Shown one piece after another: positions 17,441-27,103 of a stretch of DNA of 64,000 bases. The translations under genes and the position numbers were made by a program. The stretch is from Mesorhizobium amorphae (GTDB lineage Bacteria > Pseudomonadota > Alphaproteobacteria > Rhizobiales > Rhizobiaceae): positions 62,001-126,000 of the forward strand of contig NZ_JHQS01000024.1 in NCBI RefSeq assembly GCF_014843845.1, written 5' to 3'. Under the pieces are notes generated by a model that was not told where the DNA came from, did not search any database, and saw nothing but the letters and a program-made list of their open reading frames with translations. How positions within the stretch are numbered: position 1 is the first letter of the stretch; every line of letters begins with the position of its first letter.

Positions 17441-18325
17441 ATGCGCAGATTGGGCATTCATTCATTCGTTTGGACCGGCGGCGGCACTCAGGCCATGCTC
17501 GAGGAGGCGATGGAAAATTCTGCCGCCTGTGGCTATCAGCTGATCGAGTTCGCGTATCTGCGACCCGAAAAATTCGACCTCGACCGCCTCGCCAGCAAGG
17601 CTGAGGCGCTGGGCCTCGAAATCGCCGTCACGATGGGCCTTCCGCCAGGCGCCGACGTGTCGAGCGAGGATGCTGCCGTCGTCAAGGCAGGCGAGGACTT
17701 GCTTGCGGGCGCGGTCGCGGCCGTTCGAGATATCGGCGGCACCAAGCTTGGCGGCATTCTCTATTCCGCCCACACGAAATATTCGACCATGCCAAGCGAT
17801 CGCGGCCGCAAGAACAGCATTGCAGCCATTGCGCGGACGGCCGAAGCGGCAAAGACGGCCGGCGTCGATCTGGTGCTGGAGGTCGTCAACAGGTTCGAGA
17901 CGAACCTCCTGAACACGGCGGCTCAAGGCCTCGACTTCATCAAGGCGACCGGCTCCGATCACGTCAGGCTCCATCTCGACACGTTTCACATGAACATCGA
18001 GGAAGCGAACCCGGCGGCGGCCATTCGTCTGGCCGGCGACAAGATCGGCTATTTCCACATCGGCGAAAGCAATCGCGGCTATCTCGGCGACGGGGTGATC
18101 GATTTCGATCGCATCTTCGATGCCTTGCTCGATATCGGCTACGAGCGCGACATTACCTTCGAATCGTTCTCCAGCGCCGTGGTCGACGAAGGACTTTCGC
18201 TGGCATGCGCGATCTGGCGCGATACCTGGACCGAGAACATGCCGCTGGCAAAGCACGCCAAGGCCTTCATCGACCTGAAAATGCAAGAGGCGGTTCGCCG
18301 GCGAACGACGAACGCCCGCCCATAG
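17441..18325 (+). CDS. D-tagatose/D-psicose 3-epimerase-type sugar isomerase
   Basis: A 294-residue TIM-barrel protein of the xylose-isomerase-like superfamily. The metal/catalytic residues of the D-tagatose 3-epimerase group are in place: Glu147 (LEVVNRFE), Asp180 (HLDTFHMNIEE), His206 (FHIGESNRGYLG) and Glu241 (FESFSS). I chose the ATG at 17441 because GGAGGAG precedes it by 6 bases; an upstream ATG at 17402 is within the operator. It likely epimerises a ketose at C3 in the pathway that follows polyol oxidation. The exact sugar is not evident. Confidence 0.9.
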   Translation: MRRLGIHSFVWTGGGTQAMLEEAMENSAACGYQLIEFAYLRPEKFDLDRLASKAEALGLEIAVTMGLPPGADVSSEDAAVVKAGEDLLAGAVAAVRDIGGTKLGGILYSAHTKYSTMPSDRGRKNSIAAIARTAEAAKTAGVDLVLEVVNRFETNLLNTAAQGLDFIKATGSDHVRLHLDTFHMNIEEANPAAAIRLAGDKIGYFHIGESNRGYLGDGVIDFDRIFDALLDIGYERDITFESFSSAVVDEGLSLACAIWRDTWTENMPLAKHAKAFIDLKMQEAVRRRTTNARP

Positions 18326-18476
18326 GCCGCACATGGGCAGCCTCCACGAGACGACGCCTGGTGGGTCGTGTTTTCGAAAAACCCTCCCAGTTGCCGCATG
18401 TTTGAGCGGCGTGTACCAAATGAGGGCCTGCGATCGCTAGCAGTTGGCGGATCGCAGGTAGCCTGGAGAGACCTAC

Positions 18477-19712
18477 GTGAATGACCCGGCGTTGACCGCC
18501 AGTTCGCATCGCAGAATTCGACAAAGCAATGAAGTGGCGGCTCTGAGAGCCCTTCACCAGTTTGGACGACTGAGCCGAGCCGAACTCGCACGCAAATTGC
18601 GCCTTAACCGCTCTTCGTCGGGGCATATCATCGCCAGCCTGACGGCTGACGGCCTGGTGCGCGAAGCCATTGAGGATCCGCCGGAACAACCGGGTTATGC
18701 CCGGGTCGGCCGCCCCGGCATCATGCTCGAACTGGTGCCGGATGCCATATTCTTCCTCGGAGTGGAGATCGGCGTCGAACATATCAGCACGGTCGAGATC
18801 GATCTCGGAACCAACATCGTCTCGACGAATGTGGAACCGTTTGACGGACCGTCGATCAGCGTCGAGGCCGCGGTCGATCGCGCGGTAAGCTTGGCCCTCC
18901 AATCCATTCCGGCGTCGAAACTGGAGCGATGCGAAGGCTTTGGCGTCTCGACGCCGGCGCAGATGGACAAGCACGGACTGGTCCGGCTGGCGCCGCTTCT
19001 CGGCTGGCGAAACGTTCATCTCGCCGAGCTGGTGCGAGACGTCCTGCCGCTGCGCGTTCCGGTCCTTGCCGAGAACGATGCCAACGCATTCGCCATCGGC
19101 GCGACCTACGGGCGCAGCGAGGCGCATTCAGGCGTAACGCTGTTTCTCGTGATGGAGAGCGGCGTCGGCGGCGGCATCATCATCGACGGCAATCTTTTTC
19201 GCGGCGCCAACGGGCTGGCGGGCGAGATCGGGCACCTGATCATCAGCGACGCGCCGGGTCCGCGCCGCAATCTGGAACAGCTGATCGGCCTTGAAACCAT
19301 CATGGGCGAATACCGCAAGACCTCCGCCGTCAGCCATCCGGCGTTCGGCAACTTCCTTGCCGATGTCCAGGATCGCCTGCCCAGCGCCGTCTCTATCGCC
19401 GAGCATTGGGCAAAGGCCTTGGCAACAGGGCTTGTGCAGGCCTGCCGGATCATCGACGCCGACCGGATCGTGCTGGGCGGTTCGGTCGCCGCGCTCTATC
19501 CGCTGATGGCCGCCAGGGTGGCCGCACATATCCACGCCATCCAGGAATCCAGTTTCCCGTTCCCATCAATCACAATGAACGATGACGGAACCGTCGGTTC
19601 CGCTTTCGGTGCAGCCTGCATGCTGCACCAGCGTTATCTGTCTCTGGAGAGCCAGCGTTTTGCCGACGATACGGCGGAATTCGAAGAGCCGGAGGCAGAC
19701 GAAGGGCGATAG
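18477..19712 (+). CDS. ROK family transcriptional regulator (XylR/NagC-like)
   Basis: A 411-residue protein with an N-terminal winged helix (LHQFGRLSRAELARKLRLNRSSSGHIIASL) and a ROK sugar-binding domain (LAENDANAFAIGA, GVGGGIIIDGNLFRGANGLAGEIGH). The zinc-binding CxCGxxGC motif found in many ROK kinases is absent (GHLIISDAPGPRRNLE), fitting a regulator. The start is GTG at 18477 with GGAGAG 6 bases upstream. Placed between the isomerase and kinase genes, it is the best candidate to bind the three 22-bp sites and be released by a pathway sugar. Confidence 0.9.
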   Translation: MNDPALTASSHRRIRQSNEVAALRALHQFGRLSRAELARKLRLNRSSSGHIIASLTADGLVREAIEDPPEQPGYARVGRPGIMLELVPDAIFFLGVEIGVEHISTVEIDLGTNIVSTNVEPFDGPSISVEAAVDRAVSLALQSIPASKLERCEGFGVSTPAQMDKHGLVRLAPLLGWRNVHLAELVRDVLPLRVPVLAENDANAFAIGATYGRSEAHSGVTLFLVMESGVGGGIIIDGNLFRGANGLAGEIGHLIISDAPGPRRNLEQLIGLETIMGEYRKTSAVSHPAFGNFLADVQDRLPSAVSIAEHWAKALATGLVQACRIIDADRIVLGGSVAALYPLMAARVAAHIHAIQESSFPFPSITMNDDGTVGSAFGAACMLHQRYLSLESQRFADDTAEFEEPEADEGR

Positions 19713-19758
19713 TGCGCGGTCGCCTTGTTGCCGCGACTAACGGCGCCAATCCGGTTAA

Positions 19759-19780
19759 TATGTTGCATAAGCATACAAAT
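19759..19780 (+). promoter_or_regulatory. shared 22-bp motif, site 3
   Basis: TATGTTGCATAA-GC-ATACAAAT fits the same consensus as the sites at 17270 and 17395. It lies in the 195-bp gap between the ROK gene and the PfkB kinase gene, about 150 bp before the kinase start. This implies a separate regulated promoter for the kinase and the two SDR genes. Confidence 0.6.
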
Positions 19781-19931
19781 GTCCATAGTGTGCCTTTCGG
19801 AGGAATAACAGCGCATTCCCGATCGTGACCATCTCAGGCCGCTGTTCGCTGCCAGGATCAGCGAGCGCGCCGCGAGACCTGCGGCAGGTGCGTCTCCGAT
19901 CTCGAAAGTGCCCAACAGCCGAGCCCATGCG

Positions 19932-20978
19932 ATGCAAGCGGATGCGATTTCAAGTCAGACCAAGCTCGCTGCGGACGCACTCGGGCCGACCGTCGTCATC
20001 GGCGAGATCCTGGTGGAGATCATGGCGAAAAGCCGTGGCGACGGTTTCCTCGAACCGATCGAGCTCATCGGTCCCTACCCCAGCGGCGCGCCGGCGATCT
20101 TCATCGATCAGTGCGCCAAGATCGGCGGCTCGGCGGCAATTGTCGCCTCGGTCGGCGACGATGATTTCGGCCGCATCAACATCGAACGGCTCCGGTCCGA
20201 CGGAGCCGACATATCGGCCATCTCGGTTAGCCCCGACTATCCGACCGGAAGCGCGTTCGTTCGCTATCGCGACGACGGCTCGCGTGACTTCGTCTACAAC
20301 ATCGGAAAATCCGCGGCCGCACTAATCAGCCTGACGGCTGAGGCGAAGGCGCTGTTCGCGCGGGCCGGACACCTGCACGTCATGGGTACCGCTTTTGCCA
20401 TCCCGGGTGTCTGGGAGATGATGGATCATGCCATCGGCGTCATCAAGCAGCGCGGCGGATCCGTTTCCCTCGACCCCAATCTGCGCAAGGAGTTGCTCGG
20501 GCACGGACAAACGCGGGAGCGCTTCGCCAAGCTCATCGATGTCGCCGACCTTCTCCTGCCTTCCGGAGACGAATTGTTCGTGGCGGCCGGTGTCGAAGGC
20601 GAAACCGCCGCGGTCACCGCGCTCTTTGCCCGTGGCGTGACGGAGATTGCTCTCAAGCGCGGCGAACACGGATCCAGATTTTTCGGCGCCGACGGCACGC
20701 GGATTGACTGTCCGGCGTTCAAGGTTGCCGAGGTGGACCCGACGGGCGCCGGTGACTGTTTCGGCGGCGCCTACGTCGCTTGCCGGCGTCTCGGCATGCC
20801 TGCGTTGAAGGCCCTCGAATACGCCAATGCCGCAGGCGCTCGCAACGTCACCATGCAGGGTCCGATGGAAGGTGCCGCGTCACGCAAACAGCTTGACGAG
20901 TTCATCGCCGTGACCCCGAAAAACAGCACAAGGTTGGACACGACCGTGCGCGGCCAAACACGTGAACTGGAGGATTGA
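19932..20978 (+). CDS. PfkB family carbohydrate kinase
   Basis: A 348-residue ribokinase-fold sugar kinase. GEILVEIM opens the fold and [16 protein letters not shown] is the PfkB first-signature region. [15 protein letters not shown] at about 269 carries the catalytic base Asp275 and anion hole. Sequence after the lid ([11 protein letters not shown]) is typical of ketose kinases such as KDG kinase or fructokinase. The start may be 19932 or the in-frame ATG at 19908. Probably phosphorylates the ketose made by the dehydrogenase and 3-epimerase. The next SDR gene starts one base after its stop codon. Confidence 0.9.
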   Translation: MQADAISSQTKLAADALGPTVVIGEILVEIMAKSRGDGFLEPIELIGPYPSGAPAIFIDQCAKIGGSAAIVASVGDDDFGRINIERLRSDGADISAISVSPDYPTGSAFVRYRDDGSRDFVYNIGKSAAALISLTAEAKALFARAGHLHVMGTAFAIPGVWEMMDHAIGVIKQRGGSVSLDPNLRKELLGHGQTRERFAKLIDVADLLLPSGDELFVAAGVEGETAAVTALFARGVTEIALKRGEHGSRFFGADGTRIDCPAFKVAEVDPTGAGDCFGGAYVACRRLGMPALKALEYANAAGARNVTMQGPMEGAASRKQLDEFIAVTPKNSTRLDTTVRGQTRELED

Positions 20979-20979
20979 G

Positions 20980-21708
20980 ATGAGTCAGGATCTGTCGGGA
21001 AAAGTCATAGCAATCACCGGTGCGGCGTCCGGGATCGGTCTGGCCTGCGCCAAGGCCTGTCTTTCTTCGGGGGCACGCGTCGTTCTTGTCGATTATGCCG
21101 AGGATCGGTTGAAGAACCTGGCGTTGGAACTGGGCGCCAACGCGATCCCGCTGGTGGTCAATCTCACCGACCCAGAAAGCGTGGCGGGCATGATGCCGGC
21201 CATTCTGGACAAGGCCGGCCAGCTCGATGCCTTCCATGCCAATGCCGGCGCCTATATCGGCGGCGAGTTTACGGATGGCGATCCGGACGCCTTCGACCGG
21301 ATGCTGAACCTGAACGTCAATGCTGTATTCCGAACGGTTCACGCGGTCCTGCCGCATATGATCGAACGCGGTACGGGAGACATCGTCGTCACCAGCTCCG
21401 TAGCCGGCCACACGGCCGTGCCGTGGGAGCCGATCTACACTGCTTCCAAGCACGCCGTTCAGGCGTTCGTCCACGCGCTGAGGCGGCAGGTCGCGAAACA
21501 TGGCATCCGTGTCGGCGCGATCGCTCCCGGGCCGGTGCTGACGCCGCTCGTCGAAGACTGGCCGAAGGAGAACCTCGACCGGGCGATCGCCGCGGGGACA
21601 CTCTTTGACCCGAAGGAAGTCGCCGAGGTCCTGGTTTTCATGCTGACGCGATCGCGCACGGTAACGATCCGGGACGTCGTCATCCTGCCGGCCAACTTCG
21701 ATATCTGA
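20980..21708 (+). CDS. SDR family oxidoreductase
   Basis: A 242-residue classical SDR: ITGAASGIGLACAKA cofactor motif near the N-terminus, NAGAYIGG, catalytic serine in VTSSVAGH, and Tyr/Lys in YTASKHAV. CTGGAGG lies 6 bases before the ATG at 20980, and the kinase stop ends at 20978, so the two are coupled. The sequence resembles sorbitol/ribitol-type dehydrogenases of rhizobial polyol operons, but substrate assignment is inference. Confidence 0.9.
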   Translation: MSQDLSGKVIAITGAASGIGLACAKACLSSGARVVLVDYAEDRLKNLALELGANAIPLVVNLTDPESVAGMMPAILDKAGQLDAFHANAGAYIGGEFTDGDPDAFDRMLNLNVNAVFRTVHAVLPHMIERGTGDIVVTSSVAGHTAVPWEPIYTASKHAVQAFVHALRRQVAKHGIRVGAIAPGPVLTPLVEDWPKENLDRAIAAGTLFDPKEVAEVLVFMLTRSRTVTIRDVVILPANFDI

Positions 21709-21747
21709 CAGTACGGCAAGTCGGCATCGGAATTGGGGAGCAGGACG

Positions 21748-22521
21748 ATGTACCAGGCTCGTTTCAGGGTGGACAACGAGGTCGCCGTGGTGACCGGCGG
21801 TGGCCGCGGTATTGGCCTTGCCTGCGCGGATGCGCTTGGCGAGGCGGGCGCTTCGCTGGTGATCATCGAACCGGACGAGCAGGTCGGCAGCGCCGGAAGG
21901 GATGAGCTGATCGCGAAAGGTCACAAGGCCGAACTTGTGATCGGCGACGTGACCTCGTCGGCAAGAGTGACCGAGATTGCCGACATGCTGGCTGCCCGAG
22001 GAACGCCGGCTTCGATCCTCGTCAACAATGCCGGCATCGGCAGCAGCGGCATTTCACTGGAGGATGTGGACGACGAATTGTGGCTACGGATGATGGACGT
22101 CAACATCAACGGCGTCTTCCGGTGCTGCCGCGCGTTCGGCAGGCACATGATCACCGCCCGGCATGGCTCGATCGTCAATCTCGGATCGATGTCCGGCACG
22201 ATCTGCAATCGGCCGCAGCCGCAGACGCCCTACAACGTCTCGAAAGCGGCCGTCCATCATTTGACCCGCTCGATCGCCGCCGAATGGGCGCCGCATGGCG
22301 TGCGCGTCAACGCTGTTGCGCCGACCTACATCGAGACGCCGATGGTTCTGGCAATCCCGGAAAACAAGACGCGGATCGAGGCCTGGCTGCGAGACACGCC
22401 GATGGGCCGGATGGGGCAGGCGCATGAAGTCGCAAGCGCCGTGCTGTTCCTCGCCTCCGATGCGGCCAGCCTGATGACCGGCGCCGTCGTGCCTGTCGAT
22501 GCCGGGTTTACTTGCTGGTAG
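21748..22521 (+). CDS. SDR family oxidoreductase
   Basis: A 257-residue classical SDR with VTGGGRGIGLACADALGEAG, the acidic cofactor selector (IIEPDEQ), NNAGIGSSG, catalytic serine in NLGSMSG and Tyr/Lys in YNVSKAA. I chose the ATG at 21748 (GGGGAGCAGG upstream) over one at 21733. It is the last gene of the ketose cluster; a 150-bp gap then leads to the ABC exporter pair. Three dehydrogenases in one cluster suggest several sugar alcohols feed one pathway. Confidence 0.9.
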   Translation: MYQARFRVDNEVAVVTGGGRGIGLACADALGEAGASLVIIEPDEQVGSAGRDELIAKGHKAELVIGDVTSSARVTEIADMLAARGTPASILVNNAGIGSSGISLEDVDDELWLRMMDVNINGVFRCCRAFGRHMITARHGSIVNLGSMSGTICNRPQPQTPYNVSKAAVHHLTRSIAAEWAPHGVRVNAVAPTYIETPMVLAIPENKTRIEAWLRDTPMGRMGQAHEVASAVLFLASDAASLMTGAVVPVDAGFTCW

Positions 22522-22671
22522 GACGGCGGCACCCGAAATTCTTCGCGGTCGGCTCGATGCTGCATCCGCGTCCCAGGCACAGTGCGATGCCGCCATTGGC
22601 ACCTGAACGGTCAAGTCGGGCAAGCGTAACATCCCGCTATCTAATTGAGTCTGCTTCATTCGTCCGGGCTA

Positions 22672-24558
22672 ATGCTCGGATTGGTTTGGATACTTTCCTT
22701 GAATACGCAAGCCATCGGCAGCGCACCGGAGCGCGGCAAATCGTTTGCCCATGTGGCGGAAGCCTCGTGGGGCAAGGGTCTTAGCACCCTGCTCCGCATC
22801 GTGCGCATGACGCTGCGCCATCCCTGGCAGGTCGCGATCACCATCGTCTCGACCTTCATCGCCGCGACGCTGCAGCTTTTCATTCCGCGCCTGCTGGGAC
22901 GCGCCATCGATCAGGCGCAGGGCGTGATGGCCGCGGGTGCCGGCACCGCGGCGGAGAATGCGCTGTGGAGTACGGCGCTGACGCTGCTCGTCGTCAGCAT
23001 CCTGCGCGGCCTCTTTACCATGGCGCAGAACTACTTTGGCGAGGCCGTCGGCCACCAGACCGGCTATGAACTGCGCCTGGCTTTCTATGAGAAGATCCAG
23101 CGCCTGAGTTTTTCCTTCCACGACCGGGTCCACACCGGCGACCTGATCACGCTCGGCCTGCTCGATCTCGACGGCGTGCGCATGTTCTTTTCCACCGGCA
23201 TCCTGCGCGTGGTGCTGCTCGGCGTGCTGATCGGCGTCGGCGCCTATCTGCTGATCAGCACCGATCTCGTGCTCGGGCTGCTCAGCCTGAGCTTCGTGCC
23301 GTTCGTCGCCTGGCGGTCCTCGGTCACCCAGCTGGCGTTGCGCAGTACCTGGCTGACTTTGCAGCAGCGGCTGTCGGTGCTGAGCCGGGTGATGGACGAA
23401 AACCTCGGCGGCATCCGTGTCGTGCGCGCCTTCGCGGCGCAACGGCATGAGTTGCAAAAGTTCGACCGCGCCAAGCAGGATGCGCTGGACCTCGCAACCG
23501 AGCGCGTCGACATCCGCGTCAGCAACACCAGCGCCATGAACTTCTCGTTCCTGGCCGCCATGGGCCTGGTGCTGTGGTTCGGCGGCCAGAAGGTGATAGC
23601 AGGCCAGATCAGCGTCGGCACGCTGGCCCAGTTCCTCACCTTCATGACCATCCTGCAGATGCCGGTGCGCCAGCTCGGCCTGATGGTCAATTCGTTCGCC
23701 CGCGCCTCGACCTGCGGCACGCGGCTGTTCGAACTGCTCGATGCCGAACTCGATATCGAGGATGCCCCCGATGCCAAGGACCTCGTCATCACCGACGGCG
23801 TGCTGCGTTTTGACAATGTCGGCTCCCGCTACGCGGGCGCTAGCCGCCCGACGCTGTCCGGCATCTCCTTCGAGGCCAGGTCCGGCGAGACCATCGGCAT
23901 TGTCGGTCCGCCCGGCAGCGGCAAGTCGACCATCGCGCATTTGATCCCGCGCTTCTACGACGTGACTTCAGGCGCGATCACCATCGACGGCCAGGACATC
24001 AGCAAGGTCACGCTGCAATCGCTGCGCAAGGCGGTCGGCGTCGTACAGCAGGACGCGTTCCTGTTCACCACTTCGATCGAGAACAACATCGCCTATGGCA
24101 ATCCGTGGGCGCGCGAGACCCGCATCGGGCAGGCCGCCGAATACGCCCAGCTGCACAACTACATCATCGGCCTTCCCGCGGGCTACACCACGGTCGTCGG
24201 CGAACGCGGCGCGTCGCTTTCCGGCGGCCAGCGGCAGCGCCTGACCATCGCGCGCAGCCTGATGCTGCGGCCATCGGTGCTGGTCTTCGACGATTCCACC
24301 GCAGCCATCGACGCCGGCACCGAGCAGCGGATCCGGGCGGCGATGAAGCGCTTCGCCAAGGACCGCGTCACGCTCATCATCTCGCACCGGCTGAGCTCGC
24401 TGATGCATGCCGACCAGATCCTGTTCGTCGAGGGCGGCCGCATTGTCGAGCGCGGCACGCATGAGGAACTGCTGGCTCTCGGTGGACGCTACCGCGCGCT
24501 CTACGACCTGCAGCTGCGGCCGGACGACGACCGGCCCGCGGCCACGGGAGCCGCCTGA
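22672..24558 (+). CDS. ABC exporter half-transporter A (membrane + ATPase)
   Basis: About 628 residues. Six hydrophobic segments in the first 330 residues are followed by an ATPase domain: Walker A GPPGSGKST, Q-loop VQQDAFLF, signature [15 protein letters not shown], and Walker B VLVFDDSTAAID in which the catalytic glutamate is aspartate. Switch His is in ISHRLSS. The start is uncertain (ATG 22672 or TTG 22645). TGATG overlap couples it to the second half-transporter. With the partner's LSLGQ signature, this Walker site would be the degenerate one of a heterodimer of the BmrCD/TM287-288 kind. Exports drugs, lipids or peptides; substrate unknown. Confidence 0.9.
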   Translation: MLGLVWILSLNTQAIGSAPERGKSFAHVAEASWGKGLSTLLRIVRMTLRHPWQVAITIVSTFIAATLQLFIPRLLGRAIDQAQGVMAAGAGTAAENALWSTALTLLVVSILRGLFTMAQNYFGEAVGHQTGYELRLAFYEKIQRLSFSFHDRVHTGDLITLGLLDLDGVRMFFSTGILRVVLLGVLIGVGAYLLISTDLVLGLLSLSFVPFVAWRSSVTQLALRSTWLTLQQRLSVLSRVMDENLGGIRVVRAFAAQRHELQKFDRAKQDALDLATERVDIRVSNTSAMNFSFLAAMGLVLWFGGQKVIAGQISVGTLAQFLTFMTILQMPVRQLGLMVNSFARASTCGTRLFELLDAELDIEDAPDAKDLVITDGVLRFDNVGSRYAGASRPTLSGISFEARSGETIGIVGPPGSGKSTIAHLIPRFYDVTSGAITIDGQDISKVTLQSLRKAVGVVQQDAFLFTTSIENNIAYGNPWARETRIGQAAEYAQLHNYIIGLPAGYTTVVGERGASLSGGQRQRLTIARSLMLRPSVLVFDDSTAAIDAGTEQRIRAAMKRFAKDRVTLIISHRLSSLMHADQILFVEGGRIVERGTHEELLALGGRYRALYDLQLRPDDDRPAATGAA

Positions 24559-26450
24559 TGTCGACACAGAACGACGACGAGAAGGAAGACACCAGCGGGC
24601 GGCCGACAAAGGCTGTCGTCGGCTCGCACCGCGACGAGGAAGAGGTTTTCGGCAAAGCCTACGATCCGCGTATCGTGCGGCGTATCTGGAGTTTCGTAAA
24701 ACCCTATCAGGGCCGGATTTTCATCTCGGTCGCCGCGGTGCTGGTGTTCACGCTGACGCAACTGGCGATCCCGCTGGTCATCCGCTACGCCATCGACCAT
24801 GGCATGGCGGCGGGCAGGCTCGACCGCTCGGTGATGATCTCTGCGACCGGCGCCTTCGCGGTCATCATCCTCATCAACTATGCCGCCAGCTATGTGCAGG
24901 AGAGCGTCGTCGGCAAGGTGGCCGAAAATGTGCTGTCCGACCTGCGGCGCGCCATGTTCAGCCATTTGCAGCGGGTGTCGTTGAGCTTCATGGACAAGAC
25001 CGAGGTCGGGCGGCTGATGTCGCGCCTGCAGGGCGACGTCAATTCGATGCAGGAATTCCTCGAGACGTCGGTGATGTCGGTGGGCGACATCGTGCTGTTG
25101 TTCGGCATCGTCAGCGTGCTGCTTTGGCTGGATTTCCGGCTCGGGCTGTTGACGCTGTCAACCATGCCGGTGCTGTTCATCGTGCGCCTGTTCTGGCTGC
25201 CGCGCGCCAAGCTCGCCTTCATGGCGGCGCACGAGACCAACTCCATCGCCAACGGCGCGCTGGCCGAAAGCATCCATGGCGTGCGAACGGTGCAGAGCCT
25301 CGAACGCCAGCATGTCAATTTCGACCTCTATGACGAGAAGGTGCTGGCCAATCTCCGCGCCCATCTTCGGTCGGCGAAATACGCGCAGGTGATGGTGCCG
25401 ATCGTCGACACGCTGACCGGCATCGCCATGGCGACGGTCATCGTCGTCGGCGGCTCGATGGTGCTCTCGCACAGCCTCGACGTCGGCATCATGGTGGCGT
25501 TCCTGTTCTACATCCAGCGCTTCTTCGACCCGATCCGCTCGCTCACCATGCAGTACAGCGTCATGCAGCGCGCCATGGCCTCCGGCCAGCGCATCTCCGA
25601 AGTGCTCGACGTGCCGGTTGACGTCAGCGACAAAGACGGAGCGGTCAAGCTGTCGCGCGACATGGACGGCTCGGTCGAATTCAGGAACGTCACCTTCGGC
25701 TATAGGCAGAACCTGCCGGTGCTGAAGAACGTTTCCTTCCGCGTCAATCCAGGCGAGACCGTAGCACTTGTCGGCCCGACCGGATCGGGCAAGTCCAGCT
25801 CCATGGCGCTGGTGCATCGCTTCTACGATGTCTGGTCGGGGCAGGTCCTGGTCGGCGGACATGATGTCCGCGACCTGACGCAGGATTCGCTCGGCGAGCA
25901 GGTGGCGATGGTGCTGCAGGAGCCGTTCCTGTTCTCCGGCTCGGTGCTGGAGAACATCCGCTATCACAAGACCGGCGCGACCCGAGAAGAGGTGGTGCGC
26001 GCCGCCCAAGCCGTCGGCGCGCACGACTTCATCGAGCATCTGCCTGACGGCTACGATACCGAACTAGAGCAGCGCGGCGGCAATCTCTCGCTCGGCCAGC
26101 GCCAGTTGATCAACTTTGCGCGGGCGCTGGTGGCCGACGCCAAGATCCTGGTTCTCGACGAGGCCACGGCCAGTATCGATTCCTACACCGAGATGTTGAT
26201 CCAGAAGGCGCTGGTAAAGCTGCTCGAAGGCCGCACCGGCCTGGTCATCGCGCATCGGCTGGCGACCATCCGCGGCGCGGACCGCATCATCGTCCTGCAG
26301 AACGGCGAGATCGTCGAAAGCGGCAACCACGAGCAATTGATGGAAACAAAGGGCCTCTACGCCCGCCTCTACAACATGAACTACGCTTCGTTCGACGATA
26401 TTTCAGAAGGCGAGATGGAGCTGGACGCGGTGGTCGGCAAGGCGACGTGA
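24558..26450 (+). CDS. ABC exporter half-transporter B (membrane + ATPase)
   Basis: A 630-residue partner of the preceding gene. A charged N-terminal 50 residues precede six membrane segments, then the ATPase with Walker A GPTGSGKSS, Walker B ILVLDEATASID (glutamate intact), signature LSLGQRQLINFARAL (second Gly of LSGGQ changed) and switch IAHRLATI. Its Walker motifs together with LSGGQ of subunit A form the competent ATP site. It overlaps subunit A by one base at the start and the SDR remnant by four bases at the end. Confidence 0.92.
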   Translation: MSTQNDDEKEDTSGRPTKAVVGSHRDEEEVFGKAYDPRIVRRIWSFVKPYQGRIFISVAAVLVFTLTQLAIPLVIRYAIDHGMAAGRLDRSVMISATGAFAVIILINYAASYVQESVVGKVAENVLSDLRRAMFSHLQRVSLSFMDKTEVGRLMSRLQGDVNSMQEFLETSVMSVGDIVLLFGIVSVLLWLDFRLGLLTLSTMPVLFIVRLFWLPRAKLAFMAAHETNSIANGALAESIHGVRTVQSLERQHVNFDLYDEKVLANLRAHLRSAKYAQVMVPIVDTLTGIAMATVIVVGGSMVLSHSLDVGIMVAFLFYIQRFFDPIRSLTMQYSVMQRAMASGQRISEVLDVPVDVSDKDGAVKLSRDMDGSVEFRNVTFGYRQNLPVLKNVSFRVNPGETVALVGPTGSGKSSSMALVHRFYDVWSGQVLVGGHDVRDLTQDSLGEQVAMVLQEPFLFSGSVLENIRYHKTGATREEVVRAAQAVGAHDFIEHLPDGYDTELEQRGGNLSLGQRQLINFARALVADAKILVLDEATASIDSYTEMLIQKALVKLLEGRTGLVIAHRLATIRGADRIIVLQNGEIVESGNHEQLMETKGLYARLYNMNYASFDDISEGEMELDAVVGKAT

Positions 26451-26938
26451 TTGGCGGCGGTTTCGGCGGCGAGATCGCGACGCCGATGGACACCGACATC
26501 GCCATCTTCGACAAGGTCATCACCATCAATGCGCGTGGCGCGCTGCTGGTCACCAAATATGCGACGCAGCAAATGGTCCGCATCGGCAAGGGCGGGGCGA
26601 TCGTCAACGTCTCCAGTCAGGCAGCACTTGTCGCGCTCGAGGGGCACATTTCCTACGGCTCCTCGAAGGCGGCGCTCGAAAACATCACGCGCTGTTCGGC
26701 TCTGGAGCTGGGCAAATACGCAATCCGAGTCAACAGCGTCAACCCAACGGTGGTCAGGACGCCGATCTCGTCCGGCCACTGGAGCCAGCCGCATGTCGCC
26801 GAACCTTTTCTCAAGCCTCTCGGCCGGTGGGCGACAGAGGACGAAATCGCCGGCCCGATCGTGTTCCTGCTCAGCGACGCGGCCTCGATGATCACCGGCA
26901 TTTCGCTGCCCATCGACGGCGGTCATACCTGCCAATGA
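26447..26938 (+). pseudogene. 5'-truncated SDR (L-xylulose/carbonyl-reductase-like)
   Basis: The 163-residue reading frame corresponds only to the C-terminal two thirds of a classical SDR. VNVSSQAAL, Tyr-Lys in YGSSKAAL, LELGKYAIRVNSVNPTVVRTPI and the ITGISLPIDGG end are intact, but the N-terminal cofactor motif TGxxxGIG is entirely missing. The VNPTVV stretch recalls dicarbonyl/L-xylulose reductases. The frame opens with an ATG overlapping the exporter stop, which may be accidental. It cannot bind NAD(P) normally, so it is most likely a remnant left by a deletion joining the exporter to the lost gene. Confidence 0.7.
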
Positions 26939-27103
26939 GGCCCATGGCAGGCTGATCCCCGAGACCGAGAGCATCGGCAATCGCCATGATTGCGGCTGCA
27001 CTCTTCCTGCGCCGCCGCAAGGCATTTCACAGCCTTCCGGCGCAGAAGCCATCCATGGAATACGGCGACCGCGCCCATTTCCTGAACGTCAATCATAGGA
27101 TAC

